A stretch of 64,000 bases of DNA, taken from contig JAFGLF010000044.1 in the NCBI GenBank assembly GCA_016928195.1, positions 186,001 through 250,000 on the forward strand, written 5' to 3'. The position numbers and the translations under genes were made by a program. Of this stretch, positions 16,037-24,857 are shown in pieces (position 1 is the first letter of the stretch; each line of letters begins with the position of its first letter). Source of the DNA: Elusimicrobiota bacterium. Lineage in GTDB: Bacteria > Elusimicrobiota > UBA8919. A model generated the notes under the pieces. It did no database searches, was not told where the DNA came from, and saw nothing but the letters and a program-made list of their open reading frames with translations.

Positions 16037-19002
16037 TACTAGTGTCCTGTCAAATCTGTTCCGGGTTGAACAAGCGGCCTATACCCGGCGGGTGGCACAT
16101 AAAAACCGCAGATACCGAATTTGAAATTACAGCCGTTGACCAGGACCTGTTTAGGATCAGGGCATTTGTCAAAGGCCATGAAAAGGATACTTTACCCAAT
16201 ACGTATCTTTCCGGTGAGGGTAAACAGACTCAATTCAAATTCAGGAATTATGATGACAAGTCGTTCGGTGTTATATCTGAAAAATACAAAATCGATATAT
16301 CAAACGATTTTTCCGGAATTGACCTGAAATACGGTTCCAAATCCGTTATAAATAATCTAAAACTGAAATTCAATAAAGGCAAAAACCCTAACTGGAATAT
16401 TACATTCTTTACACACAGTAAAGAGAGAGTTTACGGCATAGGTAATACGGGCCTCGGGAAATCAGGGGGACTGATAAAAACCTCGGCTGTTACCGGAATG
16501 GAGGGCGGTGTCTCGAAACTTCCGTTTTTCATATCTTCGCTCGGTTACGGGATTTTTGTTCATGACGAAAAAGACGGAATGTCCTGGGAAAAAGAAAAAA
16601 AATCCCATTCCATTACCGTTCCCGGCGAAGTTCTTGATATGTATATACTTACCGGCAAAAATCCTTACGACCTGCTGGATGCATACACGGATTTGACAGG
16701 TAAACCGCTTATGCCTCCGTTATGGTCATTCGGTTTTATGATGAGCAGATGGGGCTACAGCGGATGGGACGACATAAAGGAAAAGTGGGATATCTTTCGC
16801 AGCAAGGAAATACCTGTCGATGTTTTTATCTATGATTACGACTGGTTCATAAAGGACTGGGAATGGAACAGAAAATGTTTTCCTTCGCCTGCCGAAAACC
16901 TTGAACTTGCGGAAAGTATGGGTATAAAGGTGGTAGGTATCAGAAAACCGCGCTGTGATTATGATGAAAACCTTGAATTCATAAAAAGCAAAGGTTGGGT
17001 GCTTGAAAATACTCCTTCGGATTTCAATCTGTTTATTCCCGAAGTAAGGGAATGGTGGTGGGAAAAAAATCTTCCGCTTCTTAAAGACGGAATAGCCGGC
17101 TGGTGGAACGACGAAGCAGAACATGCATGGCTTGAATACTATTATATGGTGGATACACAGTATAAAGGCATGCAGAAACAGTATCCCGGAAAAAGGGTAT
17201 GGACAATCAACAGAGCATTTACTCCCGGACTGCAGAGATTAGGTGCTGCGGTCTGGACAGGCGATGTTAACTCGTCATGGGAACACCTGCAGAACCAGCC
17301 GTGTACATTTCTGAACTATGGAATCACAGGTATGCCTTACAGCTCTTCCGATATCGGGGGGTTCATAGGGAAGCCCTCGCCTGAGATGTATGTACGGTGG
17401 ATACAATTAGGGGTGTTTACACCTGTTATGCGTGCACACAGCCAGCAGCATTCCGACCGCTGGCCGTGGGCTTTCGGGTCAGACGCAGAAGACGCAGTAA
17501 AAAAAGCAATAGAACTCCGCTATCGATTGATACCATATCTTTACAGCTATGCACACAAAGCATACGTAACCGGGGAACCTTTATTGAGACCTCTGTTTTT
17601 TGATTTCGGTGATGACCCGCAGACATTCAATATGGATGATGAATTCCTTGTAGGAAACGAAATCCTTGCAGCACCCGTACTTAACCAGGGCGGTAAACGT
17701 ATAGTATATCTGCCCGAAGGATTATGGTATGATTTTAAAACCGGTGAAACACAGAATGGCCCCGTGCTTTTTGAAAACAGATATAAACTGGATGAAATAC
17801 CCGTTTTTATAAAAGGCGGGTCTATCATTCCTGTCAGTCCGGTCGTACAGCATACGGGAGAAAAGGATGATATTCCTCTGGAAATAAATCTTTATCCCGG
17901 TTCGGATACCGGTTTTGTTCTTTACCTGGACGACGGCGAAACATACGACTATGAAAAAGGGGAATACAATGAAACACTGCTTAAATGGAATGATAAAGAT
18001 AATTCTTTAACAATCGAAGATAAATTTAAAGGATATAAAGGTCTGAAAAAACATCCGATAGAAAAAATAAACCTGTTCGGAGCGGAAAGAATACATTCGG
18101 TATCCCTGAACGGTATTAAGCTGGAAGAAATAAATCAAAATAGCGAAAAAAACTGTATTGAAATCGTTCTGAAAAATTTCGAAATATTTAAAACCGATGA
18201 TGTCAACAGGCTGGATATCGACTTCATAAAAAAAGAACCTCCGGAAAAGGATGCAGTCGTTATTGAACGGTCTGAAACAATGAAAAAATCCGCAATAGGC
18301 GACCTGGATGCCGTAAATAGCCTGATAAAGATGTTAAAAGAAGCAAGCTTTACGGAAAAAATAATGATAACCAATGCTCTGGCTATGAATATGCAATACC
18401 AGGAAGTTTTTGACACATTTGCAGGACTTATACCATCTTCCGAACCTGCGGTGCAAAAAACTATTTTAAAAGCAATAAAAACCTTTGCTTTGGACAGAAA
18501 ATATGCAGAAATAGTACTGCCTCTTTTGACTTCAAACAATGACGAAATCGCAGGCATGAGCGGGGAAATCGTAAGTTCTGTCTATAAAGAAGATGCAGCG
18601 GAATACCTGCTTTCGGGCCTTACCAGAACCGCATTTAAAGACAATGCACTCAGCTCGTCGATACAGGAGGAAAACCTCTCCGCAAAATATGCATTTGACG
18701 GAAAGATGGACACGCGCTGGAGCAGTTCTGCCTCCGACCCGCAGTGGATAGTTATCGATACCGGACAGCTTAAAGACATAACCGGAATCAAACTTTTCTG
18801 GGAAACGGCTTTTGGAAAAAAATATCTGATTCTGGTCTCTGCAGATAAAAAAACCTGGAAGACCGTCTACAAAGAGAACAACGGCGACGGCGGAACCGAC
18901 GAAATAACATTTGACCCTGTCAAAGCACGCTATGTTGCGGTTTACTGCCTTGAACGCGGCACCCAGTGGGGCTACTCCCTGTGGGAAGCAGAGATAAAAT
19001 AA
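15970..19002 (+). CDS. GH31 alpha-glycosidase lipoprotein with C-terminal discoidin domain
   Basis: A 1010-residue protein. The N-terminus up to LLLVSC is a lipoprotein signal (lipobox LVSC) encoded largely by repeat element E2. The GH31 barrel spans about residues 250-600 with GWWNDEAEHAW (candidate nucleophile Asp about 380), WTGDVNSSW (candidate acid/base Asp about 431) and SDIGGF. A beta domain follows, then HEAT-like helices (about 770-870) and a C-terminal discoidin domain (about 895-1008, TRWSSSASDPQWIVIDTG). It probably removes alpha-linked glucose or xylose units released by the upstream enzymes. It is the last gene of the main carbohydrate cluster. Confidence 0.9.
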   Translation: MTEIKKRHIVGIVSLSLKSICLLLVSCQICSGLNKRPIPGGWHIKTADTEFEITAVDQDLFRIRAFVKGHEKDTLPNTYLSGEGKQTQFKFRNYDDKSFGVISEKYKIDISNDFSGIDLKYGSKSVINNLKLKFNKGKNPNWNITFFTHSKERVYGIGNTGLGKSGGLIKTSAVTGMEGGVSKLPFFISSLGYGIFVHDEKDGMSWEKEKKSHSITVPGEVLDMYILTGKNPYDLLDAYTDLTGKPLMPPLWSFGFMMSRWGYSGWDDIKEKWDIFRSKEIPVDVFIYDYDWFIKDWEWNRKCFPSPAENLELAESMGIKVVGIRKPRCDYDENLEFIKSKGWVLENTPSDFNLFIPEVREWWWEKNLPLLKDGIAGWWNDEAEHAWLEYYYMVDTQYKGMQKQYPGKRVWTINRAFTPGLQRLGAAVWTGDVNSSWEHLQNQPCTFLNYGITGMPYSSSDIGGFIGKPSPEMYVRWIQLGVFTPVMRAHSQQHSDRWPWAFGSDAEDAVKKAIELRYRLIPYLYSYAHKAYVTGEPLLRPLFFDFGDDPQTFNMDDEFLVGNEILAAPVLNQGGKRIVYLPEGLWYDFKTGETQNGPVLFENRYKLDEIPVFIKGGSIIPVSPVVQHTGEKDDIPLEINLYPGSDTGFVLYLDDGETYDYEKGEYNETLLKWNDKDNSLTIEDKFKGYKGLKKHPIEKINLFGAERIHSVSLNGIKLEEINQNSEKNCIEIVLKNFEIFKTDDVNRLDIDFIKKEPPEKDAVVIERSETMKKSAIGDLDAVNSLIKMLKEASFTEKIMITNALAMNMQYQEVFDTFAGLIPSSEPAVQKTILKAIKTFALDRKYAEIVLPLLTSNNDEIAGMSGEIVSSVYKEDAAEYLLSGLTRTAFKDNALSSSIQEENLSAKYAFDGKMDTRWSSSASDPQWIVIDTGQLKDITGIKLFWETAFGKKYLILVSADKKTWKTVYKENNGDGGTDEITFDPVKARYVAVYCLERGTQWGYSLWEAEIK

Positions 19003-19023
19003 TTGCACAGGATTTTGTGCAAT
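19002..19023 (+). terminator. Possible hairpin after the GH31 gene
   Basis: An 8-bp stem, ATTGCACA / TGTGCAAT, with a 6-base loop begins at the GH31 stop codon. No long T run follows, so termination is uncertain. Confidence 0.35.
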
Positions 19024-19206
19024 ATCCTATCCTTGTATCAACCTACCTGCCTCGCCGTAGCTTTGCGAAGGCGGGTCAACCTATTTTCCCTTGCTTTTCC
19101 TAAAAATTTTACTACAATAACATTAGCGGAAAAACCGGCAGGACGTCCTACATTATTTAATGAGTTGAGGAGTAATAAATATTAATGGGGACGTTTCTAA
19201 TTAATC
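19024..19206 (+). repeat. Repeat gap before the LexA-like unit
   Basis: Contains a CCTGCCTCGCCGTAG...GGCGGG palindromic piece (19046-19078) and GGGGACGTTTCTAATTAA (19186-19203), the latter related to 13007. No gene is visible. Confidence 0.5.
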
Positions 19207-19230
19207 CAAAAAGGACATTTGTCCTTTTTG
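19207..19230. promoter_or_regulatory. Left palindrome, possible LexA-type operator
   Basis: Arms CAAAAAGGACA / TGTCCTTTTTG around a TT centre. The core GGACATTTGTCC resembles Gram-positive-style LexA boxes (GAACNNNNGTTC class). It lies 25 bases before ATG 19255, and an identical 24-bp core sits at the other end of the gene. Confidence 0.6.
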
Positions 19231-19254
19231 AAAGTGAAACGGCTATTATTAAAT

Positions 19255-19512
19255 ATGCGAAAAAAAGTATTAAATGAAAATGCCGTCTTCGGGTTTATTC
19301 AAACTTCTTTAAAGCAGCGAAAATTACCGCCTACCGTAAGAGAAGTGGCTTCCTACTTTAACATCTCCAAATCTGCAGCACATTCATACTTGAAAAGCTT
19401 GTACAAAAAAACTATAATCGGGACAAGGAAAACACAGAATAAAAAAAGGCTGGTTGCAAGAGGAATAATCCTAAAATCAAAAAATTTCAAAAAGGACATT
19501 TGTCCTTTTTGA
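19255..19512 (+). CDS. LexA-type winged-helix mini-protein (DNA-binding domain only)
   Basis: An 85-residue protein. LPPTVREVASYFNISKSAAH followed by SYLKSL matches the helix-turn-helix of LexA (PPSVREIA...S.STVHRHLKAL). The autoprotease/dimerisation half of LexA is absent: the chain ends in a basic tail and KKDICPF, encoded by the right palindrome. It probably binds the flanking palindromes and represses itself (inferred). Possible mobile or selfish unit. ATG 19255 is preferred over the TTG at 19219, which lies inside the left palindrome; no good Shine-Dalgarno is seen. Confidence 0.7.
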   Translation: MRKKVLNENAVFGFIQTSLKQRKLPPTVREVASYFNISKSAAHSYLKSLYKKTIIGTRKTQNKKRLVARGIILKSKNFKKDICPF

Positions 19513-19514
19513 AA
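19485..19514. promoter_or_regulatory. Right palindrome, 14-bp perfect arms, overlaps stop codon of the LexA-like gene
   Basis: Arms TTTCAAAAAGGACA / TGTCCTTTTTGAAA with a 2-base centre. It contains the same 24-bp core as the left copy and encodes the last codons and stop of the mini-protein. Confidence 0.65.
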
Positions 19515-19718
19515 ATAATATACTAATGTTATAATTTGTTGAATTAGCTATTTAGAGGAGAGTATCGAATTCTGGAAAGTTCCAAAAATCTCTCACAAAG
19601 CAGTTCGACATTTTTGAAACAGAATTCGATATCTTCGCCCCGATAAATCGGGGCTACGAGGAAAACCGGGGCGTCCTTTTTCGATGCATTTTTCTGACGC
19701 AGCTCCGCGGATAAAAAT
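19515..19718 (+). repeat. Gap with a large imperfect inverted repeat
   Basis: ATCGAATTCT (19564-19573) and AGAATTCGAT (19621-19630) form arms around about 47 bases with further partial complementarity. CCCCGATAAATCGGGG follows near 19642. No gene is seen. Confidence 0.5.
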
Positions 19719-20402
19719 ATGGATAAAATAAAAGAACATTTTGAACAAGAGGCACATGAATTTGATAAAATTATCCTGAGACTCATCCCTTATTATCCTC
19801 AAATGCTTGACGCTCTTGTTACCAGCATACCTTTCCCAGAAAATAAAAAAATAAAAGTTATTGACCTGGGATGCGGCACGGGAACTGTTTCAAAAAAAGT
19901 AAAAGAAAAATATCCTTCTTCCCGTATTCACTGTATAGATATCGCTAAAAATATGATAGAAATTGCCAAACATAAATTATCCAATTATCCGGATATTACA
20001 TACGAAAATGCCGATCTATCTAAATATTCTTTTACTAATTCCTATGACGTTGTCCTTTCTTCGCTAACGCTGCATCATTTAGTAACCGATGACGATAAAA
20101 TAAATTTCTACACTAAAATCTATCATGCCTTAAATTCAAACGGAATTTTCTATAATGCCGATAATGTAATTGGTTCCAATGAACCTATCCAGGAAAACAA
20201 TATGATTCACTGGAAAGAATTTATGCAAAAGACTGTATCCGTAGAAGAAATTGAGAAAAAATGGATTAGAAAATACAACGAAGAAGACAGGCCGGCTAAA
20301 TTAATAAATCAATTAAACTGGTTAAAAGATATTGGTTTTGTAAATATTGATGTGATATGGAAGTATTACAACTTTGCTGTTTATGGCGGATTAAAGAAAT
20401 AA
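19719..20402 (+). CDS. Class I SAM-dependent methyltransferase
   Basis: A 227-residue cytosolic protein. VIDLGCGTGTVSKK is the glycine-rich AdoMet loop (motif I, about residues 48-61). IHCIDIAKNMIEIA is motif II, and YDVVLSSLTLHHLV the catalytic-side strand of ubiE/Methyltransf_11-type enzymes. The substrate cannot be told. It stands alone between repeat-rich gaps, with no clear Shine-Dalgarno. Confidence 0.85.
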   Translation: MDKIKEHFEQEAHEFDKIILRLIPYYPQMLDALVTSIPFPENKKIKVIDLGCGTGTVSKKVKEKYPSSRIHCIDIAKNMIEIAKHKLSNYPDITYENADLSKYSFTNSYDVVLSSLTLHHLVTDDDKINFYTKIYHALNSNGIFYNADNVIGSNEPIQENNMIHWKEFMQKTVSVEEIEKKWIRKYNEEDRPAKLINQLNWLKDIGFVNIDVIWKYYNFAVYGGLKK

Positions 20403-20523
20403 ATATCTAACAATGCAAACGGGGACGCCCGCCTGACCGATCCGCCGCGGCGGAAACCATTGAACACCGTTTTTATCTATCTGCTATTCGCTATCTGTCA
20501 TTTGTCATTCGCTTCATTCTTCC
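20403..20523 (+). repeat. Gap with CCGCCGCGGCGG and CTATCTGTCATTTGTCATT words
   Basis: CCGCCGCGGCGG lies at 20442-20453. Degenerate GCTATTCGCTATCTGTCATT tandem words follow. The same word family recurs near 41385, 51604 and 62632. Confidence 0.55.
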
Positions 20524-20551
20524 TTGATTTTCTCCGTATTTTTATTATAAT
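20524..20551 (+). promoter_or_regulatory. Sigma70-like promoter for the CsgG-like gene
   Basis: TTGATT (20524-20529), 16-base spacer, TATAAT (20546-20551). A strong Shine-Dalgarno AAAGGAG lies at 20571-20577, 7 bases before ATG 20585. Confidence 0.6.
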
Positions 20552-20584
20552 AATAAAAAACAAGAATCATAAAGGAGAATAACC

Positions 20585-21847
20585 ATGCCGGGTAAAAAAA
20601 TTGCCGTATTAATGATTTTTATTACATTGTCAATACTGCATCTCGGTTTAATTGAACTGACCGCAAAATCAGGCAATCTTTCCGCAGTATTAAAAAAGAT
20701 GGCAAACAAGTTTTCCGAATCCTATAAATCGGTGCCTGATGCGGTTGTTCCCGGTGTACTGGCCGTCTTTCCGTTTCAGGCAGATGAAAAGCTGACAAAA
20801 AGAAAGGTTGACTTTGCGGTCGGGGAGATGTTCACCCTGAAACTTATTGAAACAGGAACCTTTAAAGTTGTGGAACGGGTTGAGCTGCAAAGGTTACTGG
20901 AAGAGCAGAAACTCGGGCTCACGGGCGTTATAGAAACGGAGTCGGCGGTTAAAGCGGGCAAACTGCTGGGCGCCCGGCTTCTTGTAATGGGTAGTATCAC
21001 ACGCATGGGCAAATCATACCAGATAAATACACGGCTTGTGGATGCACGGACCGGCGAGGTAATTTCAATAGATTTTGCCGAAGTTGATGTAAAAACATTT
21101 GAAGAAGAAGCAAAACCGTACATAACGCTTGTGCCGGAAAAACAGGCGATAGGGCTTCAGATAGCAGCAGCTTTTCTTCCGGTATCTATCTCAGCCGGAG
21201 GCGCAAGAAGTTTCTCAGCGACTTACGGAACCGACCCGGTTTATTCTTACTCGGCTGTTTTGACACCCGATAAAAGTAATGCCTCAACCGACCTTATAGG
21301 AATAGGCGCCCGGTATATGCCGGTCTCATGGCTTGCCCTTGAAGGTGTATATTATTTTACCAAAGAACTGAAACTGTCTATGGTGGCCGACTATGCAGCT
21401 TCGTCCAATTATATAGCGGATGTGAACCTTAATCTCAATTTGATGCGGTTAGGCGGGTCTTATGTACATAAGTTCGGTTCCCGTTTCAGGGGATATGCGG
21501 GTATGCATTTGCTATTTGCAATGGTCACTGATGCCGACGGAGGCGGAAATTCACAGCAGCTTGACCATGTTTCCGGACCTTCGAGCATTCCTCTGGCACT
21601 TTTAACAGACGACGACGGCGGATCCTTCGCCTTTACTATGCTCCGGCTTGGAATGGAGTGGAGGCCTCAGGAGAGGGTGGGGCTGTCGCTTTTCGGCAAC
21701 TCTGCATTAGGTAAAGTGGAAAATCAGCGTACGGTGATCATTGACCAGACCGACGGTGCCAGGATGGTTGCAGAAACGGAAATGGATTTTGTTACATTGA
21801 AGGTTGAACCGTTTTTCCTGGAAGCGGCGTTCTCCTTCTATTTTTGA
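20585..21847 (+). CDS. CsgG-like outer-membrane-associated protein with C-terminal barrel-like region
   Basis: A 420-residue protein with an N-terminal signal (about 1-27). Residues 55-190 match the CsgG/FlgO-type fold: VLAVFPFQ, FKVVERVELQRLLEEQKLGLTG, AGKLLGARLLVMGSI and INTRLVDARTGEVI. From about residue 200, alternating hydrophobic beta strands ending in a terminal aromatic (FYF) suggest an outer-membrane barrel. Likely a secretion or envelope-assembly component. It has its own promoter and strong Shine-Dalgarno, unlike most neighbours. Confidence 0.78.
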   Translation: MPGKKIAVLMIFITLSILHLGLIELTAKSGNLSAVLKKMANKFSESYKSVPDAVVPGVLAVFPFQADEKLTKRKVDFAVGEMFTLKLIETGTFKVVERVELQRLLEEQKLGLTGVIETESAVKAGKLLGARLLVMGSITRMGKSYQINTRLVDARTGEVISIDFAEVDVKTFEEEAKPYITLVPEKQAIGLQIAAAFLPVSISAGGARSFSATYGTDPVYSYSAVLTPDKSNASTDLIGIGARYMPVSWLALEGVYYFTKELKLSMVADYAASSNYIADVNLNLNLMRLGGSYVHKFGSRFRGYAGMHLLFAMVTDADGGGNSQQLDHVSGPSSIPLALLTDDDGGSFAFTMLRLGMEWRPQERVGLSLFGNSALGKVENQRTVIIDQTDGARMVAETEMDFVTLKVEPFFLEAAFSFYF

Positions 21848-21877
21848 TATATATAGAAAAACAACACGGAGATTTAT

Positions 21878-22372
21878 ATGAAAAAAAAATTAGGATTAAG
21901 CGATACTTATAAGGTAGGACTGTTTTTCATAGTTACAGGCCTGTTTTTTGCAGTTGAAACTTTTTTTAAAGTGAACCTATTGCATAAAATGTGGCCTGCA
22001 TTAATAACTGTTCTCGGAGCAGGATTTATAAATATCTTTTTTATAGGAAAAAAGAAAAACGCGACTTTTCTCTGGATAGGAAGTTACTTTGTTCTATTCA
22101 GCTTACTGGCATTTTACTGTAATTTTTCCTCATGGGGCTCCTTAGCAAATCTCTGGCCCCTGTTTATCAGTTTTACCGGTTTATCATTTCTATTAATCTT
22201 CCTTTTTAATTTAAAAAATAAAATCTATCTGTTTACCGGTTTAATCCTGTTGTCCGTTTCCATTGTTTTTTTTATTGTATTTTCTTTAAGCGCAAAATAC
22301 TGGTGGCTGATTTGTATATTTATCGGAATCAGTATACTGCTTACTGGCAGAGATAGTGAAAAACAAATCTAA
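21878..22372 (+). CDS. Small integral membrane protein (LiaF/DUF5668-like helices)
   Basis: A 164-residue protein with about six hydrophobic helices in pairs, starting KVGLFFIVTGLFFAVETFF and containing Trp-Pro turns (MWPALITVLGAGF, LWPLFISFTGLSF). This is the pattern of the LiaF-type transmembrane module. No soluble domain. Shine-Dalgarno CGGAG sits 7 bases before the ATG. Its end overlaps the next gene by 17 bases. Function unknown. Confidence 0.6.
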   Translation: MKKKLGLSDTYKVGLFFIVTGLFFAVETFFKVNLLHKMWPALITVLGAGFINIFFIGKKKNATFLWIGSYFVLFSLLAFYCNFSSWGSLANLWPLFISFTGLSFLLIFLFNLKNKIYLFTGLILLSVSIVFFIVFSLSAKYWWLICIFIGISILLTGRDSEKQI

Positions 22373-23756
22373 TAAGTCCGTCATCTTTATTGAACCAGCC
22401 GGCAATGAAGCTAATGTATTTGATAATTACATGAAGCTTCCTCTCATGGGCTGTCTTTACCTGGGAACCATTCTGCATAATGCGGGATATTCGGTTAAAA
22501 TAATAAACGAAAACATTTTAGGACGAAGGATAAGCCTTTTCGAACTGAATGCCGATTACCTGTGTATAAGCTGCCTGTCACTGAATTCAAACTGTGCAAA
22601 AGAAATAATTTCAAATGTCAGACAGATATTTCCGGAAATTAAAATAATCGCAGGCGGTATTCACCCGTCTTTACTTCCCGATGAATTTGTTGATTTTGCC
22701 GACCATGTTGTTGTCGGCGAAGCAGAAAGCATAATTCTTGACGTAATCGGGGGAAAGTATTCCGAAAAAATAATATACGGCTCTAAAGTGGATGATATGG
22801 ACACCCTTCCCCTGATTAACTACAAACTTCTGCAGGATTACCGGAAAATGAATATCATACCCATTATGACTTCGCGCGGATGCCCTTTTGACTGCAATTT
22901 CTGTACGGTAACAAAAGTTTTCGGGCGAAAATACAGAATGCAGTCCATAAAAAGAGTCGTAGAGGAAATCCGGAATGCGCTGAAATATTTCGATACCCAG
23001 GATGTCTTTTTTTATGACGACAATCTTACCGCAAATAAAAAGCGGATTTATGAACTGGCGGAAGCTCTCCATAGAGAAAAAATAAATATTTTATGGACAG
23101 CCCAGATGCGGGCAGACGTTTCAAAGGACAGGGAGCTGCTTCTCAAGATGTCCAAAGCGGGGTGTGACAAGATATTTATCGGTTTTGAGTCAATTAACGA
23201 CGAGACACTGAAGGCACTTAACAAACAGCAGACCCGCAGAGATATAGAAAACGCCATAAGTACAATCCACAGTTACGGAATAAACATACACGGTATGTTT
23301 GTACTGGGAGAAGACAGTGACACTCTTGAGAATATGGAAGAAACGGTTGATTTTGCCATGCAGCACGATATAGGTACGGTTCAGTTCATGATTATAACTC
23401 CTATCCCGGGAACGAAACTCTATGACAAGCTTTCTGCAGAAAACAGGCTCCTGCATAAAAACTGGGATTATTACGACGGTATGTACACGGTATTCAAACC
23501 GAAAAACATGACCCCGCTGGAACTGCAGCAGGCGTCAATAAAATCCTACAAAAGGTTTTATTCTATAGAAAGAGTCCTTCTAAAATTGTTATACTTAAGC
23601 TTTAACATATTTCACGATATATTTCTATGGGATTTTAAAAATGTTCACAAGTATGATTTATCCACTTTCTATATAAGAATAGGCGCCCAATATATAATTA
23701 ACCGTTATATGAAATTAAACAAATCATACTTTAATTATTTACGCCGGTTATCGTAA
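22356..23756 (+). CDS. B12-binding-domain radical SAM protein
   Basis: A 466-residue protein. The N-terminal cobalamin-binding fold (about 1-140) has LGTILHNAGYSVKI and AGGIHPSLLPDEF...VVVGEAE. The radical SAM domain has SRGCPFDCNFCTVTK, giving the CxxxCxxC cluster motif at about residue 175. Similar to BchE/HpnJ-type and other class B methyltransferase-like or rearrangement enzymes; substrate unknown. The start is a GTG overlapping the preceding gene by 17 bases; the next in-frame Met is inside the conserved domain. Confidence 0.88.
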   Translation: MKNKSNKSVIFIEPAGNEANVFDNYMKLPLMGCLYLGTILHNAGYSVKIINENILGRRISLFELNADYLCISCLSLNSNCAKEIISNVRQIFPEIKIIAGGIHPSLLPDEFVDFADHVVVGEAESIILDVIGGKYSEKIIYGSKVDDMDTLPLINYKLLQDYRKMNIIPIMTSRGCPFDCNFCTVTKVFGRKYRMQSIKRVVEEIRNALKYFDTQDVFFYDDNLTANKKRIYELAEALHREKINILWTAQMRADVSKDRELLLKMSKAGCDKIFIGFESINDETLKALNKQQTRRDIENAISTIHSYGINIHGMFVLGEDSDTLENMEETVDFAMQHDIGTVQFMIITPIPGTKLYDKLSAENRLLHKNWDYYDGMYTVFKPKNMTPLELQQASIKSYKRFYSIERVLLKLLYLSFNIFHDIFLWDFKNVHKYDLSTFYIRIGAQYIINRYMKLNKSYFNYLRRLS

Positions 23757-23767
23757 AAGGGTATAAA

Positions 23768-24127
23768 ATGAAAAAAATTCTGATGTTTTTCGTTATCGCA
23801 GGCCTGGTTTTAAAATTTGCCGGATGCAGGGAAGAAGAAATAAAAGAAAAAATAAAAGCAACATCATGGAATGACGGAACTTATTTCGGCGAAAGTAAAA
23901 CTTTTCCCGGAGCAGATGTTAAGGTAACTGTCACAAAAGGAAAAATTTCCGGTATTGAGGTAGTTAAGGCCGGAGGAAATCCTGATTATTATACCAAGGC
24001 GGTCGAAAAGATTCCCGGAGAAATTATTAAAAAACAGAGTATTAAAGTAGATGCAGTAACCGGTGCTACTAAAACCAGCGTATGTATAATGGAAGCAGTT
24101 GAATCCGCTCTGTCAAAAGCAAAATAA
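23768..24127 (+). CDS. FMN-binding domain lipoprotein
   Basis: A 119-residue protein with a signal peptide ending in the lipobox FAGC (Cys about 20). A single FMN-binding domain follows, with the flavinylation motif DAVTGATKTS, where ApbE attaches FMN to Thr in RnfG/NqrC/PplA-like proteins. It probably shuttles electrons at the outer face of a membrane. No apbE or rnf genes are in this window. The next gene, a second lipoprotein, starts 4 bases after its stop. Confidence 0.85.
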   Translation: MKKILMFFVIAGLVLKFAGCREEEIKEKIKATSWNDGTYFGESKTFPGADVKVTVTKGKISGIEVVKAGGNPDYYTKAVEKIPGEIIKKQSIKVDAVTGATKTSVCIMEAVESALSKAK

Positions 24128-24131
24128 ATGA

Positions 24132-24857
24132 ATGGTTAAAAGCTTATTATTTCTGATATCTTGTTTATTATTAATAAACGGATGTACAAAACGGGACGTT
24201 ACGGAGTGGAACAGATTGGAAAAATCGGTCCGTGACGGAAATATATCAAAACAAGATGCCATGACGGAACTGAAGCGCCTACATCCTTTACTGAAATCAT
24301 ATTTCAAAAAAAATAATGGAGTAGAAATAAGCCGCGCGGACTGGATTTTTCCGGTTGAAGGATACGGACCGTCTGTAATAGGCGGAAGCCACGGCGAAGG
24401 GTATAGACCAGAGCATTACGATTTTTTTGACGGCAATAAGCACGGCGGTCATCCTGCACATGATATTTTTGTTTATGACAGGAACCAGGATATAATAGAT
24501 GATAAAACCGGCAAACCGGTTAATATTCTTTCAATGTCTTCAGGGTGGGTGGTATCTATAAGTACCGGCTGGCAGCAGGACAGCGAAATACGCGGAGGCA
24601 ATTACATCTGGATTTATGATACTGTTTCAGACGGCCTGTTTTATTACGCACATCTTGCCGGTGTATTGGTTAATACGGGTCAGGTAGTCACTGCCGGCGA
24701 AAAAATAGCAGAACTCGGACGAAGCGGCAAAAATGCCTTTCCGTCCAGGTCTCCTACACATCTGCATTTAATGTATCTGAAGTATCAAAAAGACGGCAAT
24801 TTAATTCCGGAAGATTTATATACGGACCTATGCAAACCAGACTTAGCAGAAAAATGA
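24132..24857 (+). CDS. M23-family peptidase lipoprotein
   Basis: A 241-residue protein with a lipoprotein signal (lipobox INGC). The LytM/M23 fold has HPAHDIF (the HxxxD-type zinc-binding pair region) and THLHLMY with the second-site HxH. GNYIWIYDTVSDGLFYYAHL and NTGQVVTAGEKIAELGRSG are characteristic strands. It likely cleaves peptidoglycan crosslinks or acts as an envelope regulator. Start at 24132, 4 bases after the previous stop. It overlaps the GNAT gene by 4 bases. Confidence 0.85.
   Translation: MVKSLLFLISCLLLINGCTKRDVTEWNRLEKSVRDGNISKQDAMTELKRLHPLLKSYFKKNNGVEISRADWIFPVEGYGPSVIGGSHGEGYRPEHYDFFDGNKHGGHPAHDIFVYDRNQDIIDDKTGKPVNILSMSSGWVVSISTGWQQDSEIRGGNYIWIYDTVSDGLFYYAHLAGVLVNTGQVVTAGEKIAELGRSGKNAFPSRSPTHLHLMYLKYQKDGNLIPEDLYTDLCKPDLAEK

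Noticed and set aside
22356-22372. A frameshift between the membrane protein and the radical SAM gene
   Set aside because: The two proteins are unrelated and complete; a short overlap with a GTG start explains it.
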